Assembly: GCA_028277765.1 (NCBI GenBank)
Contig: JANQFQ010000028.1
Location: 1-64,000 of the forward strand
DNA: 64,000 bases
Reading direction: 5' to 3'
Source: Desulfobacterales bacterium
GTDB lineage: Bacteria > Desulfobacterota > Desulfobacteria > Desulfobacterales > SURF-7
Under the pieces are notes generated by a model. That model was not told the origin of the DNA, did not search any database, and was given only the letters and a program-made list of their open reading frames with translations. A program made the translations under genes and the position numbers. Positions 51,393 to 59,563 of this stretch are shown here, in pieces (position 1 is the first letter of the stretch; each line of letters opens with the position of its first letter).

Positions 51393-52373
51393 ATGAAAAT
51401 TCTATTGACGGGTGCGTTTGGCAACCTTGGTGCATTTACGCTGGAAATCCTTCTGGCTCAGGGGGGCCATGACATACTCTGTTTTGATATTCAAACACCA
51501 CAAAATGTAAAAACAATGAAACGGCTTGCCAGCAAGGGGCGTTTTGAAACCTATTGGGGAAATATATCAGATCCTGATATTATACCTGATTTAGTGGAGG
51601 GGAAAGATTGTATCCTTCATCTTGCCGGTATCATTCCTCCGCCAAGTGAGAAGTTTCCTGACCTTGTGCAAAAGGTTAACGTGGAAGGGACGCAAAACCT
51701 GGTAAATGCCGCGGTAAAGCTGGAGAATAAGCCAAAATTTATTTTTACAAGTTCGGTTACCGTACATGGGAACATGTATTCTACGCCGCCGCCAAGGCAT
51801 GCGGATGAACCTATAAAGGGCACTGATAATTATACTCATTCAAAGATAGCAGGAGAGAAATTTATCAGGGAAAGCGGAGTCCCCTATACGATTTTACGGG
51901 TAGCAGCTGCGATGCCGCTGGATATGATGGAGCGGGATATAAAAACATCCATGACGCAATTGTTTGAGATTCCTTATGACCAGCGTATAGAAGCTATCCA
52001 CCCACGGGATGTTGCTACAGGTATCGTGAATTCAATAACAGCAGATACGGTCGGCAAGATTCTGTACCTGGGGGGCGGCAAAGACTGCCAGATGTTGTAC
52101 TGTGAATTTATTGAAAGACTGCTTGGGTCACTTGGGATGGGGATGCCGCCTAAATCCGCTTTCCGGCAACCGAAAGATAATAGCGAATACTGGTATACTG
52201 ATTATATGGATACTGAGGAGTCGCAGAAACTCCTTAAATTTCAAAACAACAGTTTTGATGATTTTCTCAAGGAGATGAATAAAGATTTTGGATGGAAGGG
52301 CTTTTTTACAAAGCTGTTCAACCCAATTATTGGGCGTTTTATTCTGAGGTATTCAGCGTATTATAAACAATAA
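51393..52373 (+). CDS. NAD-dependent epimerase/dehydratase-like extended SDR (paralogue 2)
   Basis: The 326-residue extended SDR has TGAFGNLGAF at the N-terminus, Ser in SSVTVHG, and catalytic Tyr and Lys in YTHSK. It is a close paralogue of the one at 44643: both end with a segment of the form MPPxxAF, YTDxMDTEESQ. Two copies at the two methyl-transfer/CoA positions suggest a shared substrate class or successive steps. Together with the 3-beta-HSD-like protein at the right edge, the window holds three SDRs of this type. The product could oxidise a ring hydroxyl, but this is inference. Confidence 0.8.
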   Translation: MKILLTGAFGNLGAFTLEILLAQGGHDILCFDIQTPQNVKTMKRLASKGRFETYWGNISDPDIIPDLVEGKDCILHLAGIIPPPSEKFPDLVQKVNVEGTQNLVNAAVKLENKPKFIFTSSVTVHGNMYSTPPPRHADEPIKGTDNYTHSKIAGEKFIRESGVPYTILRVAAAMPLDMMERDIKTSMTQLFEIPYDQRIEAIHPRDVATGIVNSITADTVGKILYLGGGKDCQMLYCEFIERLLGSLGMGMPPKSAFRQPKDNSEYWYTDYMDTEESQKLLKFQNNSFDDFLKEMNKDFGWKGFFTKLFNPIIGRFILRYSAYYKQ

Positions 52374-52425
52374 GCCGCCATGACGGAAATTAAAATAAAT
52401 AATAAAAACATTTTTAGAGGTACAT

Positions 52426-53253
52426 ATGGAATATCAGCACAAACTACTATATATCGGTGAATCACTTAATGCCAGCATCCCTAAAGTTAAAGAAGCTGTC
52501 ACAACCCATGATGAGGATACGATAAAGGGACTGGCACAGCGCCAGGAAGAATGCGGCGCCCATATGCTTGATGTGAATGCTGCAGTAACAGGTCAGAACG
52601 AAATCGAGGACCTTGTATGGATGGTTGAACTTGTACAGGACGTAACTGATCTGCCCCTGGTTTTAGACAGTTCAAACCCCGAGGCACTTCAGGCGGCGCT
52701 TAAAGTATATAAAGGTGAAAGGGCTATTATCAGTTCTGTTACCGGGGAATGGACTGAGGGGCATGAAAACCTACTCGCGCTCGCAGTTGAAAATAATTGC
52801 GGACTGGTAGCTATGAGCATGGATAAATCCGGCATATCGAATGATGCTGAGGAACGTTTTAAAGTTGCCGAAGAACTATTTGAACATACCACAAAGGCCG
52901 GTCTCAAACCGGAGAACCTGTATATTGACCCGCTGGTGATGACGATATCAGCGGATACAAAGGCTGGCGCTACTTTCCTGAACCTTATGACGATGCTGGA
53001 TGAGCGCCTTCCGGATGCACGTAAGTTCTGCGGTGCGAGCAATGTCAGTTACGGCATGCCCCTCCGTAAACTAATCAACCATACGTTTATACCCATGATT
53101 GTTGCTCTTGGCATGGATGCGTTTCTTGTGAATGTGCGGGACCAGGGACTGATGGCTATTTTTCGCGCGTGTGCAACCCTTATCGGTCAGGATGAGTGGA
53201 GTATGGAATATATTACAGCGTTCAGGGAAGGGAAACTGGATGTGAAGAAGTAA
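52426..53253 (+). CDS. Methyltetrahydrofolate:corrinoid methyltransferase (pterin-binding, MtgA/AcsE-like)
   Basis: The 275-residue TIM-barrel protein has the pterin-binding family's landmarks: IGESLNAS (N-terminus), CGAHMLDVN, LPLVLDSSNPEAL and CGASNVSYGMP. It should move methyl groups between tetrahydrofolate and the corrinoid protein, linking the substrate's methyl group to the Wood-Ljungdahl pathway. AcsE and the glycine-betaine enzyme MtgA have about this size and motifs. It sits downstream of the MtmB-type gene and SDR, so a complete three-part system (substrate enzyme, carrier, folate enzyme) is present. The direction, methylation or demethylation, is not evident. Confidence 0.9.
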   Translation: MEYQHKLLYIGESLNASIPKVKEAVTTHDEDTIKGLAQRQEECGAHMLDVNAAVTGQNEIEDLVWMVELVQDVTDLPLVLDSSNPEALQAALKVYKGERAIISSVTGEWTEGHENLLALAVENNCGLVAMSMDKSGISNDAEERFKVAEELFEHTTKAGLKPENLYIDPLVMTISADTKAGATFLNLMTMLDERLPDARKFCGASNVSYGMPLRKLINHTFIPMIVALGMDAFLVNVRDQGLMAIFRACATLIGQDEWSMEYITAFREGKLDVKK

Positions 53254-53691
53254 AAAAAGTGCCTAAAGTGCCTAAAATGCGCTAAAGTGCCTAAAGTTGA
53301 TGTATCGCTCCGCTCTACCTTTATAATTTCGTGGTCGTGATCAGCGAAGCGGTGGTCGTGGTTGATTATTTAAAGCAACATAATTATGGGGCTTTGCTTT
53401 CAGCTACGCCCTCACAAGTGGGCAAAATAATTAAATACAAATAGGCGTTTTGGAAATTTGAACATTTGATATTCGAATTTGTTTCGAGTTTCGTGCTTCG
53501 GGTTTCGAATTTTAGTGTGTAGGGTGGGCTGTGCCCACCAAATTATCGAAATCGCTATCGAAATCGGAAAGACATGGGGCTTTGGACACAAAAATTGATG
53601 GAACCGAGCAATTCGATTTCGATCCCAATGAAACCAAGTCACAATAAAAAAATATATACTTGTACCATCTTAATTTGCCTGGGGTAAATAC
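53254..53691. repeat. Intergenic region with two dispersed repeats
   Basis: 53257-53317 is a second copy of the GTGCCTAAA element seen at 11155. Around 53455-53515 there is another 'GAACATTTGATATTCGAA ... TTCGTGCTTCGGGTTTCGAA' unit. No gene is supported in this 438-bp stretch. GGGG precedes the ATG of the next gene. Confidence 0.6.
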
Positions 53692-55650
53692 ATGGAGACG
53701 TATAAAATTCTGCTTGCGGATGATGATCCTGCCTTTCTTGGGAGCCTGAAAGAGGAGTTTGAAAGACACGGATTCACTGTGCACACTGCCAGCATGAAAA
53801 ATGTTCTTAAACCCCTGGAAACAGAGATATATGACCTGGTTGTCGCGGCACCAGTGATGGATGAAGCCGAGCGGTTTTCAATATTGAATACAATCAAGAC
53901 GTTTGGGCCTGACATCCCGGTAATCATTATGGCGAACAATGCAAATATAGACACCGCGATTGAGGCATTCAGAAAGGGGGCGTGCGATTTTTACGTAAAA
54001 CCGTGTGAACCAGAGGAGATTCGTGTAAGGGTGATGAGTGTCCTTAAAAACCGCAGAACTATGCAACAGGAGAGGGATCAGAGCGGAAGTGAGGAAAAGT
54101 TCAGAACTATCTTTGAAAACGCGAATGATGAGATAGCGATTACGACAACGGACGGCACCTTTATTGAGGTGAACAGCAGGGTGGAGGATATCTTTGGTTA
54201 TAAAAGAGAAGAGATTATAGGAAAGAATATCTATGATCTTAATGTTCTGAAAACAGAAGACAGGGATCGGTCTGTCAAGCTTTTTGGGGATGTAACTAAT
54301 GGAATAAACGTTCCGATTATGGAATTTGAGGCTTTCCGCAAGGACGGGAGCATCGTAGATGTTGAAGTCAATTCAAAGCTGATTGAAAAAGATGGTGTTA
54401 AAAGCGGTATTCTTCACATTATCAGGGATGTGAGTGACAGGAAACGGGCGGAAAAAAAGCTGAAGCAGAGCAGGGAAAATCTTGGCGCTATACTTGAAAA
54501 TATTCCTGATATTATTTTTACTGTGGCGCCTGATGGGACATTTTTAACATTGAACAGGGCGCCGATGAAAGGTGTTACGGTTAATGAAGCCATTGGCACA
54601 AAGATATATGACTGGATGCCGCCTGAGCATGCAGCGGTAACAAGGAAAAACATTGATCGGGTGTTTAAGACCGGAAAGCCTGATACATATGAAGAGATAG
54701 GGCCGGGCCCTGACGGAGAATATAATGCGGTTTATCAGGCACGGGCTATCCCGATAAAAGAAGGAGATAACGTTGTCGCAGTGATGAATATCAGTACGGA
54801 TGTTACTGAGAAACGGTATGCGGAAGAAAAATGGCTTCTTTTTATGAAGGCGGCGACTGACAGTTTTACACTATATGATTCAGATCTTAACCTGGTGGAA
54901 GTAAACCAGGCTGCCCTTGAGATATTTCCCCCCGGAACTACCAAAAAAGATATTGCTGGAAAAAACCTGATGGAGATTGTGCCGGAGATTTACGGGACCG
55001 GCAGGTATGAGAAGTTCAAAGAGGTGATAGATACAGAAAAACCGTATGTTGAGGATGCGATTGTACCGCCGGAATCCTTTGGCCATGACCGTTACTTGAA
55101 GATACGGGCATTTAAGGTGGGGGATGGCCTTGGAATCATCACAACCGATATCTCGGAACGGAAACAGGCTGAAAAGGAACTCCGCGCCCACAGGGACCAT
55201 CTTGAGGAGCTTGTCAGGGAGAGAACCCTTAGCCTTGAGGAGACAAATACTGCCTTGGAAATACTTCTGAAAAAAAGAGATAAAGACAAAAAGGATCTTG
55301 AAGAGAATATGCTCGTCAATGTAAAGGAGCTTATCCTCCCTTATCTGGACAAGCTGAGGGAGAGTCGGCTTGATGAACGACAGCGGGTGTTTGTGGAACT
55401 GCTTGAACATAACCTGAATGACATTATATCACCTTTTATTCGTGAACTCTCACTTGAATACCTTAACCTTACACCGTCTGAGATCCAGTTGACCGATTAT
55501 ATCAAACAGGGTAAAACAACAAAAGAGATTGCCAACCTGCTCAATCTTGCCACAAGCACCATCGATTTCCACAGGGATAATATACGGAAGAAACTTGGGA
55601 TCAAAAACAAAAAAATTAACCTTAAAACCTATTTACTGTCACTGCAGTAA
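53692..55650 (+). CDS. Pseudo-receiver, PAS (x3), LuxR-type regulator
   Basis: The 652-residue protein opens with a receiver-like domain ([23 protein letters not shown] end), but at the phosphorylation site it reads [11 protein letters not shown] where VxxDxxMP is expected, so phosphorylation is unlikely. Three PAS domains follow (about 130-245, 255-370, 375-485), a coiled coil ([15 protein letters not shown]), and a LuxR helix-turn-helix with [20 protein letters not shown] and RDNIRKKLG. The C-terminal region is clearly paralogous to the protein at 45797. Both flank the corrinoid/KstD cluster and are its likely regulators, presumably through a ligand sensed by PAS domains. Confidence 0.85.
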   Translation: METYKILLADDDPAFLGSLKEEFERHGFTVHTASMKNVLKPLETEIYDLVVAAPVMDEAERFSILNTIKTFGPDIPVIIMANNANIDTAIEAFRKGACDFYVKPCEPEEIRVRVMSVLKNRRTMQQERDQSGSEEKFRTIFENANDEIAITTTDGTFIEVNSRVEDIFGYKREEIIGKNIYDLNVLKTEDRDRSVKLFGDVTNGINVPIMEFEAFRKDGSIVDVEVNSKLIEKDGVKSGILHIIRDVSDRKRAEKKLKQSRENLGAILENIPDIIFTVAPDGTFLTLNRAPMKGVTVNEAIGTKIYDWMPPEHAAVTRKNIDRVFKTGKPDTYEEIGPGPDGEYNAVYQARAIPIKEGDNVVAVMNISTDVTEKRYAEEKWLLFMKAATDSFTLYDSDLNLVEVNQAALEIFPPGTTKKDIAGKNLMEIVPEIYGTGRYEKFKEVIDTEKPYVEDAIVPPESFGHDRYLKIRAFKVGDGLGIITTDISERKQAEKELRAHRDHLEELVRERTLSLEETNTALEILLKKRDKDKKDLEENMLVNVKELILPYLDKLRESRLDERQRVFVELLEHNLNDIISPFIRELSLEYLNLTPSEIQLTDYIKQGKTTKEIANLLNLATSTIDFHRDNIRKKLGIKNKKINLKTYLLSLQ

Positions 55651-55916
55651 TTTTACAATAATAATTATCGGTTTTTCCCCCATATATCCCCCCTAATATT
55701 CTCATGTTGCAATCATGATGATTTTACATTATGAAAACTATTTTAATATATTATACGATGTAATTACCTGTTTTGTTGATAAATATAAATAGTATATAAA
55801 TTCAAAACATTACCCTTGCAGAGGGGTGAATATTTCTATCTGTTTCTTAAACTAAAGAAGCTTGCAATCAGCTTTACTGAAAAGAACAAAAGACGGTTAT
55901 CCCCAGGGGAATACTC

Positions 55917-56291
55917 ATGGAAGAGATAAAAAAAGTAGAGCGCAGGCAAAATAAACGTTTTCAGGCAAATGAAGGTCTCTTTATCGTAACAGAGCCTTAT
56001 ACCTCTGTTCATGGAAGGATAATTGATATAAGCAAAGGGGGGCTTGCTTTTCAGTATATTGAAAGCAGGGACCGGCCGGATAAGCGTTTTAAATTAAGTA
56101 TATTTTTAAAAAAACATGGATTTTTGATTGAAAATGTGAATGTAGAAACTGTTTCAGACATTGAAATAACATATTTTTCTCAGATCACTTTTTTAAGTCT
56201 AAGGCGGTGTGGGGTTCGGTTTGTCGGACTGAAAAAGAAACAGGTTTTACAGCTTGAGAATATTATAGAATTCCATACAACCGAAGAATAA
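55917..56291 (+). CDS. PilZ-like domain protein
   Basis: A 124-residue protein beginning with VERRQNKRFQA (the RxxxR end of PilZ is RRQNKR) and the DISKGGLAF motif, so c-di-GMP binding is likely. The rest is a beta barrel as in YcgR-type domains, with CGVRFVGLKKKQ at the end. AGGGGA is found upstream of ATG 55917. It lies alone, 267 bp after the regulator gene and 85 bp before the reductase gene, and has no obvious functional link to either. Confidence 0.82.
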   Translation: MEEIKKVERRQNKRFQANEGLFIVTEPYTSVHGRIIDISKGGLAFQYIESRDRPDKRFKLSIFLKKHGFLIENVNVETVSDIEITYFSQITFLSLRRCGVRFVGLKKKQVLQLENIIEFHTTEE

Positions 56292-56375
56292 AGATAATAG
56301 AAGTATAGTAAAAGCTAATATGACTTTTTTTAAATACTAGTGCGGGCGGGGACATTCCAAAAAGGAGGAATAAAA

Positions 56376-58466
56376 TTGAAAAAACTAAAAAAACTGCTTG
56401 AACCGCTTGATATTGCCGGGATCAAGTTTAAAAACCGTATGTTCAAAGCAGCATCCGGCTCCAGGATGTTTTTCGAGAATGACGGGTTTGTTAATGAAAG
56501 AGGGAAACGGTGGTATGAAGCCCTGGCCAAGGGGGGTGTCGGGTGTGTTATTGTTGAATCCCCTGCCATTGATGAGCCGTTAAGTCTTAAAAAACCTGGG
56601 GATTTCCGCCTTGATGATGACAAGTACATTCCGGGGATGAAGGACCTGGTTGATACCATTCATAAGCATGACTGCCCAGCAATCCTGCAACTCTACCATG
56701 CAGGCCCATGGCACCAGAGAGAAGAATCCGGCCTGACACCGGTCTCTGCGTCGCCTCACGGCGAACCGGAATTCAAGGGACATGAAACACTCGCGCCGTG
56801 CGAGGAATTGACCATAGAAAAGATTAAAGAGATTGAGGAGCAGTTTATCAGCGCTGCAGTAAGAGGGAAAGAAGCTGGATTTGACGGTGTGGAGGTAAAT
56901 GCCGGCGGTAATCACTTGCTGTCCACCTTTATGTCCCGGTATTGGAACTACAGGCATGATGAATACGGCTGTGACACCATGGAAAACCGGGCACGGATTG
57001 TTGTAAATATAATTGAAGGTATCAAAGAACGGTGTGGACAGGATTATCCTGTGCCGGTTCTTTTTAACGGACTTGAACTGGCTATGGGTGAGCTCGGGCA
57101 GACCATTGAAGAATCCCAGGATTTCACGAAAATATTTGAGGAGGCAGGTGCGGATGCTTTTCATATAAGGGTTTTTGAGCTTGATAACTGCGCGTGCTAC
57201 TGGCCGGAGTTTAACTACTATCCCCAGGCAAGAAATCCTATGCCGGAGGGGATGGATTGGAGCCATAAGGGTGCAGGTTCATTTACCCCTGCTGCGTACG
57301 CTATTAAACAGGTGACATCAAAGCCGGTGCTTACAGTAGGTCGTTGGGACTACAGCCTTGAATTCGCAGAGGAGAGTCTGGAAAAAGGGCATGTGGACGG
57401 CATCGGTTTGGTTAGGGGCCTTCAGGCGGATACAGAACTTCCAAACAAAATCGTTGAAGGGCGGATAGATGATATTGTGCCGTGTACGTCATGTATGACA
57501 TGCATTGAAGGACACCAGTTCCCCATACCGCCTCCGATTAAATGCAGGATAAACGCGTTTCTAGGAACAGAGCTTGACTATTGGAGCTATCCTCCCATTG
57601 AGAAGAAAAAGAAAGTCTTGGTGGCAGGGGGTGGATCTGCCGGTCTTGAGGCTGCCAGGGTTGCTGCGATAAGGGGGCATGATGTAACCCTCTATTCACA
57701 GGACAGCTACCTAGGCGGCCTGATGAATATGGCTGCTGTTATCAAGGGCAACTATCCTGAAGATATGGAGAAGATAATAGATTACTATAAAATTCAGCTC
57801 AAGAAGCTGGGTGTAAAGATCAAGAAAGGTAAGGAAGTTACGCAAAAGGTTATTGAAAAGTTAAAACCAGATGTGTTGATTATCGCCACAGGCGGACATG
57901 CAACAGATTCGGTGCTTCCCGGCAGTGACAACAAGAAAGTGGTGGATGCCAATGTGCTCCGTTCCCAGCTTGGTCTTGCCCTAAAGGTGTCCAGTCCCAG
58001 CAAGTTGAGCAAAGCGACAAAATTATGGATGCCTATTGGCAAAAAAGTGGTAGTTATGGGCGGGGATATAAAAGGCGCTCAGCTTGCTGAGTTCCTGGTA
58101 AAAAGGGGGAAGCAAGTGACGATCGTCTGGGAAGGTGACCTGATGGCATTTGGTGACGGAATGAACCTGATGAATGTTTACCTGCTTGGGCTCTGGCTTA
58201 CGGAAAAAGGCGCAGTAATGATACCTGAAGTCAAATACGAGGAGATTAATGACGAGGGATTGGTGATTACAACACCGGACGGGAATAGACAGACCCTTGA
58301 AGCTGATTCTATTGTGCCGGTCCTACCGCTCAAGAAAAATGATGATCTTTATGATGCCGCACAGGGAATGGTCCCGGAGATCTATAAAATCGGCGCCTGC
58401 AAGGATCCGAATGAACTGATCGTACACGCGGTTGCCGAAGGTGCTGAGGTGGCGTACGAGATCTAA
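56376..58466 (+). CDS. Old Yellow Enzyme-type NADH:flavin oxidoreductase (enoate/2,4-dienoyl-CoA reductase family)
   Basis: I take TTG 56376 as start, seven bases after AGGAGG, giving 696 residues; an earlier GTG at 56340 has no ribosome site. The N-terminal TIM barrel (1-360) binds FMN (AILQLYHAGPW, FDGVEVNAGGNHLLSTFMS, IGLVRGLQAD). Next comes an iron-sulphur site CTSCMTC with a further Cys 14 residues on (KCRIN), and then FAD/NAD-binding domains (VLVAGGGSAGLEAARVAA; VVVMGGDIKGAQLAE). This is the layout of 2,4-dienoyl-CoA reductase, BaiCD/BaiH bile-acid enzymes and 2-naphthoyl-CoA reductase. The first FeS spacing (CxxCxxC) is tighter than the usual CxxCxxxC. Reduction of a conjugated double bond in a ring or acyl-CoA fits the context. 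Confidence 0.87.
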   Translation: MKKLKKLLEPLDIAGIKFKNRMFKAASGSRMFFENDGFVNERGKRWYEALAKGGVGCVIVESPAIDEPLSLKKPGDFRLDDDKYIPGMKDLVDTIHKHDCPAILQLYHAGPWHQREESGLTPVSASPHGEPEFKGHETLAPCEELTIEKIKEIEEQFISAAVRGKEAGFDGVEVNAGGNHLLSTFMSRYWNYRHDEYGCDTMENRARIVVNIIEGIKERCGQDYPVPVLFNGLELAMGELGQTIEESQDFTKIFEEAGADAFHIRVFELDNCACYWPEFNYYPQARNPMPEGMDWSHKGAGSFTPAAYAIKQVTSKPVLTVGRWDYSLEFAEESLEKGHVDGIGLVRGLQADTELPNKIVEGRIDDIVPCTSCMTCIEGHQFPIPPPIKCRINAFLGTELDYWSYPPIEKKKKVLVAGGGSAGLEAARVAAIRGHDVTLYSQDSYLGGLMNMAAVIKGNYPEDMEKIIDYYKIQLKKLGVKIKKGKEVTQKVIEKLKPDVLIIATGGHATDSVLPGSDNKKVVDANVLRSQLGLALKVSSPSKLSKATKLWMPIGKKVVVMGGDIKGAQLAEFLVKRGKQVTIVWEGDLMAFGDGMNLMNVYLLGLWLTEKGAVMIPEVKYEEINDEGLVITTPDGNRQTLEADSIVPVLPLKKNDDLYDAAQGMVPEIYKIGACKDPNELIVHAVAEGAEVAYEI

Positions 58467-58487
58467 ATAATAACGTATTGACAATAT

Positions 58488-58513
58488 CTGCCCCTGTTAA
58501 ACAACAGGGGCAG
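58488..58513 (+). terminator. Hairpin after the reductase gene
   Basis: CTGCCCCTGTT (58488-58498) pairs perfectly with 58503-58513 over 11 bp with a four-base loop, 21 bp after the stop codon. No T tract follows, so it may stabilise the transcript end rather than terminate alone. Confidence 0.5.
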
Positions 58514-58819
58514 AGTTGTCTGCGGACGCATGCACACTCGTAAGTGCAAAATCCGAAATCCGAATATCGAAGCACGAAACAAATCCGAACAACCTAAATT
58601 CAAATGTTCAAAACGATGCTGGAAACTGATCGAAGACGGAAACGGGCCCCTGCACTGCATAACAGCATCTTAGAGAAAAGAGAAACAACATGCAGTCGCT
58701 TTGTCCCTGAACCTTAAATCTTAAAGCCTATACCCTTTACTATTCTTTCACCAATGCCATTCCAACTCATACGCGGAATATCTGTTTGTATGAAAAATTG
58801 AAGAGCCACAAAAAAAACC
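58514..58819. repeat. Intergenic region with dispersed repeat
   Basis: 58548-58615 is a further copy of the 'AAATCCGAAATCCGAA ... CAAATGTTCAAAACG' unit. The rest up to the TetR promoter holds no recognisable gene. Confidence 0.55.
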
Positions 58820-58848
58820 TTGACCTTAAATGAACGATCGTTTATTTT
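58820..58848 (+). promoter_or_regulatory. Sigma-70 promoter with overlapping TetR-type operator
   Basis: TTGACC (58820-58825), a 17-bp spacer, and TATTTT (58843-58848) form a promoter. AAATGAACGATCGTTTATTT (58828-58847) is a 20-bp palindrome with one mismatched pair, covering the spacer. The start site would fall at or next to the ATG at 58855, so the mRNA may be leaderless. The palindrome probably binds the TetR protein itself. Confidence 0.65.
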
Positions 58849-58854
58849 AGACTT

Positions 58855-59427
58855 ATGAGAACCAAGGATGATATTAAGCAGGAAGCTTTGTTTCAGGCGA
58901 CAGTCAAACTGGTTAATGACATTGGATTTGTTTCCAGTTCAGTGGCTAAAATCGCGAAAGAGGCCGATGTTTCACCAGCAACCATCTATGTATATTATAA
59001 GAATAAAGAAGATCTGCTGGTGTCAACCTATATTGATATTAAGCAGAAGTTCAGCAAAGCGGTGCTGAAAAATTTTGGTGAGGATCTGCCCATCAGGGAT
59101 GTCTTGAGAAATATATGGTACAGTATGTTTAGATACGCATCTAAGTTTCCGGAATATTTTAAGTTTACTGAACAATTCGCTGCTTCGCCATATGATTCGT
59201 TGGTCAATAAGGAAGAAGTTGAAAAGTATTTTGATCCCATGGTGAATTTGATGCAGATAGGGATTGAACAGAAGATTATTAAAGATGTAAATGTGGACCT
59301 GCTCATGGCATTCATGTTTTACCCGATCATGGGGCTTTCAAACGCGCGGTCGTGTAAGAACTTTGAGATTAATGATGATAATATCGAGACCGCTTTTACA
59401 ATGGCCTGGGATGCCATAAAGCTATAA
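58855..59427 (+). CDS. TetR-family transcription regulator
   Basis: The 190-residue repressor has an N-terminal helix-turn-helix (FVSSSVAKIAKEADVSPATIYVYYKNKEDLL in pieces) typical of TetR, and an all-helical ligand-binding domain. There is no ribosome site before ATG 58855, consistent with the near-leaderless promoter. The palindrome ahead suggests autoregulation, and the following FAD dehydrogenase gene (137 bp on) may be under its control. The ligand is unknown; in steroid degraders TetR-type KstR proteins respond to CoA thioesters, which is a comparison only. Confidence 0.88.
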   Translation: MRTKDDIKQEALFQATVKLVNDIGFVSSSVAKIAKEADVSPATIYVYYKNKEDLLVSTYIDIKQKFSKAVLKNFGEDLPIRDVLRNIWYSMFRYASKFPEYFKFTEQFAASPYDSLVNKEEVEKYFDPMVNLMQIGIEQKIIKDVNVDLLMAFMFYPIMGLSNARSCKNFEINDDNIETAFTMAWDAIKL

Positions 59428-59563
59428 TTTTTTTGTATTAAAACTAAATGATTATTCATTTATAAGGAGGCAATATTTTAAGTTTATTAGGAATTTTTTA
59501 AACTGAATTGCCTGGGACCAGCATCCCGGGAAACATATTAACATACATTAGGAGGGAATAATT

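Noticed and set aside
56376..58466. Direct call as BaiCD/BaiH or 2-naphthoyl-CoA reductase
   Set aside because: Domain order matches all of them; I see no residue that separates these subgroups.
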